A stretch of DNA of 64,000 nt from Klebsormidium nitens (Eukaryota; Streptophyta; Klebsormidiophyceae; Klebsormidiales; Klebsormidiaceae). Made by a program: the position numbers and the translations under genes. The notes under the pieces were generated by a model. That model searched no databases. It saw nothing but the letters and a program-made list of their open reading frames with translations, and was not told the DNA's origin. The stretch spans positions 1 through 64,000 of the forward strand of contig DF237257.1 of the NCBI GenBank assembly GCA_000708835.1, written 5' to 3'. Shown here piece after piece: positions 35,701 through 46,197 of the stretch; the first letter of the stretch is position 1, and each line of letters opens with the position of its first letter.

Positions 35701-38152
35701 CGATCTGCAGGCCAAGCTGGCAGAGGCGGAGCAAACCGCACAGAAAGCCAAGGTGAGTCGGGAGTTGCAGTCTTGCGTTTATTTCCATAGTCATAACTCG
35801 GTTGTTTTGGAAGGGGGTCGCAAGGGAGTCGCTCGTGACTGTTACTGTGTCAGTTCAGTGTGTTTCTGCTATGAGAGCTGCTGTCGAGGTGACTGCTAGG
35901 TGGAAGTTCGAGAAATTTTCTGTCTTCCATTCATTACCAAGTTTCTCTTTGTTTCGCCGGGCCTTTCATAACTTCCGGACTGATGAAGACGTATGTCGTT
36001 GTCTCATATAAGACGACCCTTCTCTTGCCCTTCACTATGTGAACTCAGGTTCTGACCTTCACGATTTTCTGACCCTCAGATTGCACACCACGCTATCTCC
36101 TCTTTATTCATCAATAAATTCCAATATGCTGAGCTAATCCGGAACTTGTAACTAGGCTGAGGCGAAGACGGAGGCGGAGCGCGTGCGGCGGGAGGGCAAG
36201 GAGGGCGCGGAGCGCGTGCGCGAGCTGGAGGGGCAACTAGAGTGGGTGCGCAGCGAGCGCGAGGAGGAGGTGCAGACGCTCAAGGCGGAGCGGAAGGCGC
36301 TCGAGCAGCGCGCCCGAGAGGCCGAGGCGCAGCTCGCGCAGATCAAGAGCCGCAAGAAGGACGAGCTTAAGGTGGGCTTCAAATTCAAACGAGCTTTTCG
36401 TTCGGGAGTGGGGGTCCTGAACGGGAACTTTGAAAAACCTAAAGCCCGGACAAAAAATGCGAGGCAGGGGCGCAATTTGCACAGACCAAGAACTGCAGGA
36501 CGAGCCCAAGCTGGGCTTCGACGTGGAATGGCTAATTTGGGAGAGGGGTTTGAAGCGGTTTCAACGTATTCGGAGGGCTTTGAGTTTGCATTTATTGTTG
36601 CCTCACCCGTGTTACATTCTCCGTCAAGCCTACCGTGTTTCTTGGTTTCTTAGCCTTTGCGAAGACGTCGGAGAAGACAGAGAGACTGTTCCTTATCACG
36701 AAACTGTTTCCGTCTCGCTGAGCAGCGCGTGATGAAGGAGAAGAACATGCGGGCGGAGCGGCTCAGGACGGGTCTCACTTGCTTTCTAATCAAAACGTTT
36801 CGCAGACGCTGAAATCCAATGAAAGAAAGATCAGAGAAGCTCTCAACAGCTTAATCAAGCCACTCAAACCCGCATTTTCTGCTGCAGCGCGTGATGAAGG
36901 AGAAGAACGTGCTGGCGGAGCGGCTCAAGACGGCGGAGACGTCGCGGCAGAAGTTCGACGAGGAGATGAAGCGCGTCACGAGCGAGACGGTGGGCAAGGA
37001 CGAGCTGCGCAAGACGCTCGAGAACGAGGTCCGCCGGCTCAACTCCAGGATGGGCCAGACCGAGACGGGCCTCCGCGAAAAGGAGGAGCAGGTGGGGGCA
37101 ATATTTTGTCTTCCTCAGAAGAGTTTCAGATGCCATTGTCTGTCTTTGTGCTCGATTGCCGTTGGGGCTGTCTCGAGACAAGTAAGTCTTCTTGCCTCCT
37201 CCTCTTTCGCTTTGCTGTACTTTCCAAGCATTTACCAGAGCTAATTCATATTGCTCTACTTTCGGTCTCTGCAAGCGGTGTCTTTTTCTTCGTCCCTTTT
37301 GCTTCGAGTGGTACGTCCTCCTTGTCTCTCCGTTCTCAGCTACTTCCTTAGCTGGATCCGCTGTCCTATCTGGATGCCTTCCTAGGATTTTCTTGGTTCT
37401 CTAGACCCCGTGTTGCAAGGTGCACCGGGATGCTAAGGAGGATTCAGCTCTTGGCGACTGCCCAATCTACCAAAAAACATATCTTGACCTACCCCGTGCC
37501 ACGTGTCCAGATCCTGCGCTGCGAGGCGTACATCGACGGCATGGAGGCCAAGCTGCACGCGCACCAGGACTACATCCAGACGCTCGAGGCCAGCCTGCAG
37601 GAGGAAATGCAGCGGCACGCGCCGCTCTACGGTGCCGGCCTCGAGGCACTGAGCCTGAGCGAGCTGTCCACGTTGGAGCGGATCCACGACGAGGGGCTCA
37701 AGCAGGTGAGGGCCCTGCAGCAGCAGCGGTCGGCGCCGTCCCGGCCCGGCTCAGGGCACGGTCCGCTGCCCAACGGGTCAGCGGGGCCTTCGAGCGGGGG
37801 CGCGGTCGTGCGGCCGATCGGCGCGGAGATGAAGGGCGCCGGGGGGCGGCCGAATGGGATTGGGATGGGGATGGGGGGGATGTCGCAGGGGGGCGGGATG
37901 GGGGGGATCTCGGAGGCGGGGGGGATGGGGGGAATGTCGCAGGCAGGGGGGATGGGGGGCATGTCGCAGGCAGTGGGGGCGATGGGGGGGGTGGGGGCGA
38001 GTTTGTTTGGGGGAGTGCAAGCCGGGGGACAGCCCCGGGCCGTGGCTTCGAGCAGGAGCATGAGTCCGGCGCCGCCGAACGGGGGGGTGGGGAATGGGGC
38101 GCACATGAATGGGAACCATGTGAACATGAACAGCTGGTTCCAGCCTGTATAG
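26784..38152 (+). CDS. Four-MATH-domain coiled-coil protein
   Basis: Twelve exons join in phase to 1878 aa: 26784-28002, 29795-30280, 30606-30802, 31192-31427, 31858-32959, 33401-33628, 33977-34726, 35040-35215, 35572-35752, 36156-36371, 36888-37091 and 37511-38152. Four MATH (TRAF-type) domains lie at about residues 30-165, 190-325, 350-505 and 529-655. Each starts with a W-x-I/V-x-N/Q-F-like motif and has the YLS-x-yL strand; the third is split by intron 1. A large helical middle follows. A coiled coil runs from about 1465 to 1720, then a Gly/Met-rich tail (encoded at about 37850-37990) and the end NSWFQPV. The layout matches the large plant MATH protein typified by Arabidopsis At2g25320. 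MATH domains bind short peptides, often in ubiquitin-ligase settings; the function of this member is not known to me. ATG 26784 is the first in-frame methionine. Introns 1 and 10 hold copies of the next exon's start. Confidence 0.92.
28901..29020. repeat. Tandem duplication in MATH-gene intron 1
   Basis: Two copies, about 28901-28951 and 28963-29020, share TCGCTGCTTTT and TTTCTGGCAGGCGAAT with a small insertion between these blocks in the second. It is intronic with no coding character. Confidence 0.7.
29476..29830 (+). repeat. Three copies of the exon-2 start in MATH gene
   Basis: The true acceptor and exon 2 start (about 29771-29830, exon from 29795) are preceded by two copies at about 29476-29610 and 29628-29757. 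All three contain GCCAGTCGCAGCCCCCC and a following CACCTGTCCAT or CATCTGTCCAT. The nearer copy keeps an AG before GCCAG; the farther one has AT there and has lost the acceptor. The two upstream copies also share about 90 bases that follow, which end in CCCATCCAGCT. The period is about 150 bases. Confidence 0.87.
35330..35395. repeat. Long imperfect hairpin in MATH-gene intron 8
   Basis: GGATATACAGGATGT (35330-35344) pairs with ACATCCTACATATCC (35381-35395) apart from two central bases. Inside it CCAGAAT pairs with ATTCTGG around a 5-base loop (TTGAC). The stem is interrupted by an internal loop. It resembles a small hairpin-forming element or an RNA hairpin; nothing links it to splicing. Confidence 0.75.
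36721..36771 (+). repeat. Decayed copy of exon-11 start in MATH gene
   Basis: The 50 bases from 36721 match the start of exon 11 (from 36888) closely: CAGCGCGTGATGAAGGAGAA is identical and the next 30 bases differ at few positions. The copy lies within the intron before exon 11 and begins directly after an AG. If used as an acceptor it would insert an extra, shifted piece. Confidence 0.88.
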
Positions 38153-39006
38153 AAGGGGGCGCGATCAAAAGAGTGCGGTTGTGAGCGTGAGTAGAGTAAT
38201 TGTGCAAACGCGTACTTTTGAGTGAGGTGCACAACGTCTGTAGAGGTGTTGGTGTCACAACCTGTCAAAGAGACACGGCCCAGCATTGTCATTGATTGGT
38301 TGTATCCGGAACAGTGCTGCATAAATCAATCGTGCGTGCACGCTTTCGGTCTGCATGTTCATCATAACGGATCCTTCCAGGACTCTGTGTCCTCGCATTC
38401 TGCACTGATCAATGCTAAAGCACTGTGTTCAATGCTCGTCAATGACAGCCCCGCAGGCCACTGAAAACAAGCAATTCATAACCTGCATGACGGTTTGAAT
38501 TCGCTGAAGACTGGGCCATGGCGCGGCATGCAAGGGCCGGGCGACTCTATTATGTTTAATGATTGACACGGCGGCCCATGCAGTATCCATGGTCTATAGC
38601 TGCATATTGAATCCTCGAAATCAATGACGGCCGTCAAGCAGACAAGGGCAGCTGAGCTCGGCCTTCATGAAACACAGGCTCTTGACAGGCTCTAGCTTTG
38701 CAACGTGACCTCGGAAGCAGTATTTCAACACCATTTCCGGTGCTATGTCGAAGCATGCCTTGCATGGCTCTGCATGTCTTGGGTTTAAGCCCTGATTGGA
38801 GGATCTCGGCAAACTACCGTCGTTCAATACAGGTCTGCAACGATGGAACCTTGAAAGACGCATTGAACAAACCTGGGACTCGTGCTCTTTATCTGACTCG
38901 CAAATCTACCCCAGCTCCGTTGTATGTCGCTTTGTTCAGGTGTATACTGCTTGCGACAGAACTATGCCCACTGCCTAAAGCACTGCATACGCAGAAGCTT
39001 TCCGTG
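38153..39006. other. Intergenic region between convergent genes
   Basis: This 854-base stretch lies between the stop of the MATH gene and the stop of the next, minus-strand, gene. It should hold both 3' untranslated regions. No exon, repeat or RNA gene was recognised. Confidence 0.45.
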
Positions 39007-41860
39007 CTATCCGTAAAACGCAAGCACTTCCTGCGGCACGAAGGGTTTGAGCTCAAAGCATGCCAGATCGTCCAGATTCGCAACATCCTTGTTGAAGTAT
39101 GACTCCACGAACTCCCCAACCTCGTCTTCCGTCATACCCGGCGGTAGGTTAAGCTTGATCCTCTTCGGGTTAAAGAACTCTCCTGACGCGGGGGGTTCAA
39201 TCGTCGTGCCGCAAGCGGTGACGGCAGTCTTAGCGACGTCCTTGAAGAAGCTCCAGAACGCGTCCATGCCTTTGAACAACCTGTATTCGGGTGAGGGAGA
39301 TCTCAAAATAGTAGAACTCTGTTCCGGGAGATTGCATACGTCCGATTCATTCATATCGGGAGGCAAGACAAGCAAAACTGCAGAAGGCATGATAAAGATT
39401 TCGGCAAGCCTCAAGAATCCCCACCTGAAAGTAATGTTGTGCCAGCCGTCCGCCCCTCGGCCACTGTAGTAAAGCGCCGCCCTCCAACCGCAAAATCGGT
39501 AAGAAACTGCAATTTGCAGAAAGCTGTCGTGGAAACGGAATGCGACGCGTTGTCCACCAACAGGTGGATTGACACCACCATGCTTTGCAGCTCAAGAAGA
39601 CTTCAAGCACGGTCCATGAGCAGAACTCTAGCAACCGTTTGCAACACTTCAATGACGACTCAGATCTGAGTCTCGTTCAAGGCCGACCTCGCCATAAGTC
39701 TTACAGGCGGTCAAAGAGTGGTTCGAATGAAGCTCGACCATACAGGAAACTTCGGACGCATTGAACAGGAGGAAGAGGAAACGCATCAAAGTAACTGCTT
39801 ACCAGACGATGCAACAAACCTATCACCATGGCTCTTTCTACTGATAAACTGACCTGTACAACTGCAAATTGGGATTGCTGGGCCCACGCCAGAAACTCCA
39901 TCCGGAGCTGGTCCGTCTGCGAGGGGCGCAGCTTCTTCTTCACCTCGATCGCCGCCACTGATCCCATGTCGTACATGTTATGCCAGGCTTTGAAGTTCAC
40001 GGTGGTGTCGTTGCTGCTGCGGATTGGGAATATGGCACCCTTGAGCTTGAACCTCAAAGTCTGCATCACATGCACAAGCTTTCATCCACGCATTTCGGTG
40101 GCAGACCTGCTCAATCTCATATCTCAGAACATGCCCTTGTTCACTTATGAGTAACAGAGTCGGGAAGCAAGATCTATACAATTGCTCATGTGCAACATGA
40201 AGAATGGTAGTCAAACTTATGCAGACTGGGAGGCCGACAACGGCGCACCTTTGAGCGAGCGTCCCGGATCTCCAAGATGTCCTCCGCGAACGCCATCTTC
40301 TCCTCCAGTACCTTAACGTACGCCTCGCGCTGCGCTGGTTCGGCGCGCTCATCCCTGACGAGCGATTGGTCTTATAAGATGAGCTTGAAGTCTTTGAGCT
40401 CCTCGCCAAAGATGGTACTCCAGTATACTCGCCTCTTTTCTGAATTCGCTCAAAGATCACTTGACCCCTGGTATCTTCTACGATGAATCGTTTATCTGGT
40501 TTGCATGTTTCAACGTGCATGCTCAAACGTTGCTTTTATCCTGGGGGAAAAAGTCCTAGGAAGAAAGCGCTCTAAGAGCAACCCACACTTCTGGAAACCC
40601 TTGATCTCCACTATCGTGATGGTGTCCTATTGCCTGCATCTCCCTTTCCACAAGACTTTGTATGCTCCGGCGTTCTGCTCACGCTCTTCCTAACCATCCT
40701 CATCCCACAATCCTACATGAAGTTGAATGTTTCAGTCCCTTAACAAACCTTTTCAAGGACCCAGAAGCAGCAATCTATGCAGCAAGGTGAACAACTAACA
40801 AAGGCCCTTACCAGAAAGCGGACGGCTCCCCGCCTTCAGCATGCAGCGCCATGACTTCTTCCCATGTGGGATCCCCCTTGTAAGGGAGAAGCCGGAGGTG
40901 GAGCGCCTGGTACAACTGGTCGACCTCTGAAGTTTTGGCCTTGCTGGCTGACCTCGTGGCACTCAGCTCGCGTATCAAAGATGTCGTCAGCGGGTCGAGC
41001 TTCTCCATAACGAAACGTCGGTGCCATTCAGGCTCTTCATGAGCCCCTGCGAAAGCAACATGCTAGATCGTATTGGTGTCAACTGAACCACCTTCGGATG
41101 CAGTATAGAAAGGACTTGACAGTTGGTCATCTATCCCAATCTCAGAGTACTAGGTGGGACAATAACAAAAGCCTCTATGTCCGGAAATCCAGAGGGATTT
41201 GGGATTCTGTACCTCAGTGCGATTGTTGTGTACCTGACCTAAGGTTCCACTTGTGGAGAGTGCTGTCCGATTCCCTCTAAGCAAAGCGAGCTGCCTTTGT
41301 GAGCAGCAGTGGCACCCGCGCTTGCAACAGGCCCGTCGAAGCACAACTACCAGCAACGTTGCTGAACCTGACCTGATCAAATAGAAGTGTACATTTCTGC
41401 AACATCCTGCAAACCAATCCTGTTCCTCTGTTCTGCTGGATGCCTTATGTAGACCGCTAGGCAGAAGGTATGCAATGATAGAGTGCTGACCTTCATTCCT
41501 ACCTGACGTTGTAGCGGTTGCTTCGACAGGCGTGTAGATGTACCACCCAGCTTTCAGCTTCTTCTCATCCCCCGCAACATCTTGCCCACCCTCCCTCCGC
41601 AGCGTGCCATCTCTCCTTAACTTGGTCGCTAAAGCCTTCAAGACAACCTGTGCCGATCTTCCTGCATCATAGGATGCCTGCACTTCATCGCTGCCATCCA
41701 GCTTGATGATGATGTGCTTGGCTGGATCATGCGCCATTTTCTTTGATGCGCTGACGTGCTTGAGGAGGGTTGTCAACTGGCCACCATTTCCTCTGTCAAC
41801 AGTGAAAAAGTTTCGATCAGGATCGAGGGGCGCAGGCGCGCGCCGGGCCGAGGCCGCCAT
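39007..41860 (-). CDS. Unrecognised protein, possible nuclease-like fold
   Basis: Five exons on the minus strand (41860-41503, 41046-40812, 40354-40249, 40060-39854, 39582-39007) join in phase to 493 aa. ATG 41860 is the first methionine of exon 1. The first third has a strand-rich segment around HIIIKLDGSDEVQASYDAG. Exon 3 is charged and helical. Exon 4 carries MYDMGSVAAIEVKKKL followed by a helix with QTDQLRMEFLAWAQQ. The acidic residue, E-x-K pair and following helix recall PD-(D/E)XK nuclease-like folds, including those of Crinkler-type proteins, but the match is only to a general pattern. The last exon (192 codons) ends with NPKRIKLNLPPGMTEDEV. I assign no function. The exon 4/5 join is the least certain. 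The gene is head to head with the next one, 473 bases apart. Confidence 0.6.
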
Positions 41861-42333
41861 CCTCAAGCGGCCGCGGGGCTAGGCTTTTACAGGCGCCAAG
41901 CCCTGAACCCTGAAACGAAATGACCGAGGCAAGCCTGCGCGGCCGCCTTCTCAAACCTGCGCGCGGCCGCGGCAGATTTTGATACTTCGGATGTGCATGA
42001 TTGAGAATTTGAGAATTTGAGAATTTTAAATCTAATTCTAACGGCTTCTGTTGCGCCTCCATGGCTACCGGTCCTCAAAATGTGCTCCTTTGGCTGCTTT
42101 TGACGGGCAAATCGACTTATATCCATGCAGCTGGTTACCATCCGACTGAACTGTTTGGCACTGGTGGGCCAGTGGTGGCAGCTGCACAGCATCTCTTTTC
42201 AGGCTCAGCACTTGCGTTTGGATCCCAACGAGGTATGCGTCAGGTGCTGTTCAGGCCCAGTTTAGCCAGGTCTTTCTTGTCAGCACAGGTCTTTCGTGTA
42301 GCTTCGTTCGGTACACCCTGAACCTCAGCATAA
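41861..42333. promoter_or_regulatory. Probable bidirectional promoter region
   Basis: Only 473 bases separate the start codons of two divergently read genes. A short direct repeat of GAGAATTT lies near 42003-42025. Both promoters are expected here from position alone; no TATA box or known element was identified. Confidence 0.4.
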
Positions 42334-44180
42334 ATGGAGGCGGTTCTGAAAAGTGGGCGGTTGTCAGGCGCAGGGCAGCTCGTACTGCTGCAGGGCTACA
42401 GTCAGCAGCGATTGAGGGGTGTGGAAGATCCGTCAAAACACGTGAAAAGCAAGGTCTGCGCAGCTGCTGGTGGCCCGTCTGTCCAGAAGCTGCTAGCGGA
42501 AAGCCTGAGAATGGCGGAAGGAAATGTTAAGGTGTCCCTCGAAATGGCGCAGGATGCTGCGAGCAGGGCATCCGAGGCAGAGAAGAAGTATGCGGAGGCG
42601 AACGCGCAGCTGAAGGTTAGCGAGAGCAGCAGGAGGGAAGTTATCAACCTGCTCTTGGACAAGCAGGGCCGCAAGGACATTCGAAGCGCCATTGGTGAGC
42701 AGAAATGTGACTTCCACCTTCAAGGAAGGTCTAAGCTCTATTGGAGGGGAAATAGGATGCAGCCCAGAATCTCGGCAGGTTGGAGATTATCCGAAGTTCG
42801 GGGCTTTTGCTTTGTTAACCTGCTCTGTGTTTGAGGGTGCGGACTAGTCATGTCCAAGCTGCTACTGTCGCTGAATCGATTATCGCTTGCAAAAGCCACT
42901 TATTGCATGGCACTCTTGTGTGCCTGTAAAAAGAGCACCACATTAAAGGCCATCACCCGAGTTCAAAGAGGGCGTCTGCTTGCAAGTTGTAGCTTACCAA
43001 GTTTCATGGGGCCTTCTGTACCCTTTCCGCTATGTCAGCAGAGCTGGTACATAGCGTTGCCAGACTGCTCCTCTTGTTACCCCTCTCAATCCCGCTTTCC
43101 AGAAAACTCTCTACATGATTGAAAACAAAGTTCCGGGGCATTTTGCACAGACGTCTGCATTTTATCTCTGTAGAAGTGGCGAGCGAGGTGCCTGCACTCA
43201 CCAACGTCACCATGTTCAAGGGTGTCCGGGGGCCCCCCGCTGTGATCGACACGCTTCTCAAGGACGCGACGGACAGCCTCGGTTTCATGAGCCGGATCAC
43301 CAATGTCTGCTCACAAGCTGCCCTGCGGCCTCAGGACATACACGACAATCTGCGGGACATCTACCACCGGTACGCATCTCAGATTGTTATAGCGCTCCTT
43401 CATTGACTCGATCTCAGGGTCCGGTTAGATAACCGTCAGTTGGAGCCCCTTTAGAGCAACTTTTTCGGGAGAGCATCAAGGCATCCTTTCAATTGCACTC
43501 GAGATCAGTAACAGGTTTGTGAACATGTTTGGGTGCAGAACTGGAAGCAAGGGAGCAGCCTCTAGAGCCTATTCTTGTGCGTACCTGCAGATTTGCCTCC
43601 GGGATGCACGGGCAAGAGTGGCCCGTTGTGGTCATCAACTCCGCTCACATCTCGGAGACCAACCTCCGAGCGGCGCTGGCTATCTTGTTCGATTTCGCGG
43701 GCATCAAATACGTGTATGTGGACAAGGGCACCGTCGTGCATTGCCCTTACAAGCTTCCGGGGGATCCCCTCGTGACCGTACGCCTTGTTCTCTTTTGAGA
43801 CCCTTGCATCGGAAGTTTTGCTTGGCTTTCAACATACGATTGATGCACAGGTAGTAGGCTTGTCTCGGTCCACCACACGTTCGCTGTTCTGGGGCTGGTC
43901 CATTATGTGTCTAGGAGATTGCTCGAAAGACGTTTTGAATCACATGCTCGCCACAGTTTGTACCTTCAGTGGAAGTTTGATACCAGATGGTCTTGCCACC
44001 CCTCCCTTGCTCTGTCCCATGTCCGAAATTGCACGCTTTTAAGCAGATTGTCCAGTACAATCAATTCGACGACAGTTCTTTCTTCGCGTGCAGACTGATC
44101 TCGGGATGACGCTTGAGGAGATACAACTCTACCTCCAAGACTATCAAAGCGCGACCTTGACCCGAGACCTAACAGTCTAG
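42334..44180 (+). CDS. Unrecognised coiled-coil protein, one junction unresolved
   Basis: Four exons are visible: 42334-42694 (ATG 42334), 43174-43369, 43539-43777 and 44094-44180 (stop TAG). Exon 1 encodes a helical segment with heptad character (AAGNVKVSLEMA-like text through LLLDKQGRKDIRSAI). Exon 2 begins EVASEVPALTNVTMF. Exon 3 contains strand-rich text, EWPVVVINSAHISETNL and GIKYVYVDKGTVVHC. Exon 4 is short and helical. Junctions 1/2 and 3/4 are in phase. Junction 2/3 is not: exon 2 ends with two bases of a codon and the convincing frame of exon 3 also begins with two. A small extra exon of length 2 modulo 3, or a frameshift, is needed. I recognise no family and assign no function. Confidence 0.5.
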
Positions 44181-45176
44181 TGTATAGAGCTTTGCAAAAG
44201 ACGCGTGTCAGACCAAGTATCATTTAAAGGCAGCGGCCTTTTGATGACATTCTTGAATGGTGTTAGGGGCTTTGTAATTGATGCATCAACGAAAATGGTT
44301 AATGGAACAAGACCTAAGCTAGCAGTCGATTGCACGTCCACCAACCATAGCATTCGATCGGTGGCTTTGATCAAATGAGATTGTCATAGAAGGTAAGCAA
44401 CGTCTAAGGTACAGCTTGGTCAAGAAGTCTCGTCTTTAGTCCACACGACACTTCAACGGTTTTCTGCTAACCAGGGATCCCGAATTAATGCAACTTGATC
44501 AACCCTTGATGCAGTTCTTTTGATCTTTTAAGTAAAGCGTTCGTCCTTACCTGGCCGGCCGTATCTTCAAATTTCTAGCCTTTGACTTAGCCGCTTCACA
44601 TCTACAACACCACGTTGCCAGGAGGTGCATGATGAGCTAGTGCGGGAAGGCATCTTTCAAAAGTCGTGACAAGAAGCATGCACAAGCCTTAAGACGCTGG
44701 CAGTGGTGCAGAGTCCGGAGAAATGCTTCCAACAGTTACTGAGTCGAAAGCTCTGTTGTTATAAGCGAGCAACTGACTATTGCATCTGCGCATGGCCCGC
44801 GACCATATTACTACATAACAATTAACAACTTGGGATCAGTTTGGCAATTGAATGCATGCATGTATCATATCAATCGTTGCATGCGCCAGATGTGCCGTCA
44901 TATTTATATTTCTCTCAGTGGTTAATACTGCGTTGTTGAGGCTGGCCGCAGTGACAAAAAATTTGACCATTGCCAGTATAAGGCAATGGCGCGCCGTAAA
45001 AGCACATGCATGCAATAGATGGTCATGTTGATTCTGCCGCCCATGCAGGACTGCATGTGCAAATATTGCAGCATGCGCACATGTGTGCGTCCTACACATA
45101 CAATCAAGTAAATCAAGTATAATTAAGCCGGTATATATGTAATCATTATATAGGGAAGAGGAGGGGTAGCAGTAGT
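44181..45176. other. Non-coding flank of the retrotransposon
   Basis: No gene is seen. The right part, about 44770-45170, is AT-rich with GCATGC-type runs. The left border of the retrotransposon cannot be placed exactly: coding similarity starts at 45177 with no preceding ORF1, and I did not find a target-site duplication. Confidence 0.45.
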
Positions 45177-46196
45177 TTGAGACTTTCACTTTGGAATTGC
45201 CAGGGTTGGGGTGAAGAAAAGGCCGATGTTCTTTTAGAGCTCAGTTGTAAATTAGAGACTGAGGTCATTCTCTTGACCGAAAGTTGGGCTAGGCCACAAG
45301 AAAAGCTTGTTAAGGTGCGAGGGTTCCAAACATTTGAGCAGCCGCGTGGTTTTAACCATCAAGCCGCCTGGCGAGGAGCGGGGGGTTTGGCAGTTCTGGT
45401 TTCAGAAGCATTGGCATGCAGTGGTGTCTCCCAGTGGAAGGCTGGTCTGGGTGAAAGCCACATGTGGCTAAAATTCTCGGGTCTTGGGCCAGCGGGCAGA
45501 GATCTTTTCCTTTGCTTAGTTTATCTCCCTCCGGAGCAGTCTTCATGGTATCGTCAAGCTGGGATCTCAGTGGAGGAGGTCTTTGAGCAGCTCAGGGACG
45601 AAGTGGGAGAAGCGCTGCTATGTGGAGAAGTCTTGCTCGCAGGAGATTTCAATGCTAGAACGGGCGTTGTTCCTGATTGGATGGATTGCAGGGACCTCCA
45701 TCTCCTTGCTCAAACGCCAGATGCAGAGTGCTTTAGTGAGGTAAAATGCGCAACGCCAAGAATGTCCCAGGATAACGTGGTCAACGCATCGGGAAGACTT
45801 CTCCTCGAATTCTGTAGGACAATAGATTGCAGAATTTTGAACGGTAGATCGAAAGGAGATGGAGAAGGAAAAGCTACTTGCTTTCCTGCAAGTGGCGGAA
45901 GAAGTTTGGTAAATGTTTTTCTCTGTCCAGCTTCTTTCGTCAAGAACGTCAATCTGTTGAGCGTGTTTGAGGAGCTGCCCGAGTCTGATCATCGGCTGGT
46001 GACGTTGAGCATTAACCTTCGTAGCAAAAGTCGGAGTTTTGGGACCGATCAAGGAGATGCAGGAAACGCCAAAGGGGAAAGCCTGGCGGAGCAGACGTTT
46101 CCAAGAGTACAAGAAGGAGGGATCCCTCGTTTTCAAGAATTGTTGGCTTCTTCTGTAGAACTGCTTCTTCTGGCCCAAAGCTCAAAAGGCATTTGA
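45177..46196 (+). pseudogene. LINE endonuclease domain, broken frame
   Basis: This 339-codon frame begins with LSLWNCQGWGEEKADVL and continues with the APE-type endonuclease signatures: LLTESW (catalytic Glu), GGLAVLVS, LCLVYLPPEQ, LAGDFNARTG (catalytic Asp and Asn) and SDHRLVTL (catalytic Asp-His). It would nick the target DNA. No ATG opens the frame at 45177, so the start is not resolved. The frame stops at 46194-46196, while sequence in the +1 frame from about 46170 carries on the same protein, which shows a frameshift. Confidence 0.88.
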
Positions 46197-46197
46197 T

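Noticed and set aside
37420-38184. Gly/Ala-rich alternative frame over the last MATH-gene exon
   Set aside because: It is a shadow of the GC-rich exon. The chosen frame continues the coiled coil in phase.
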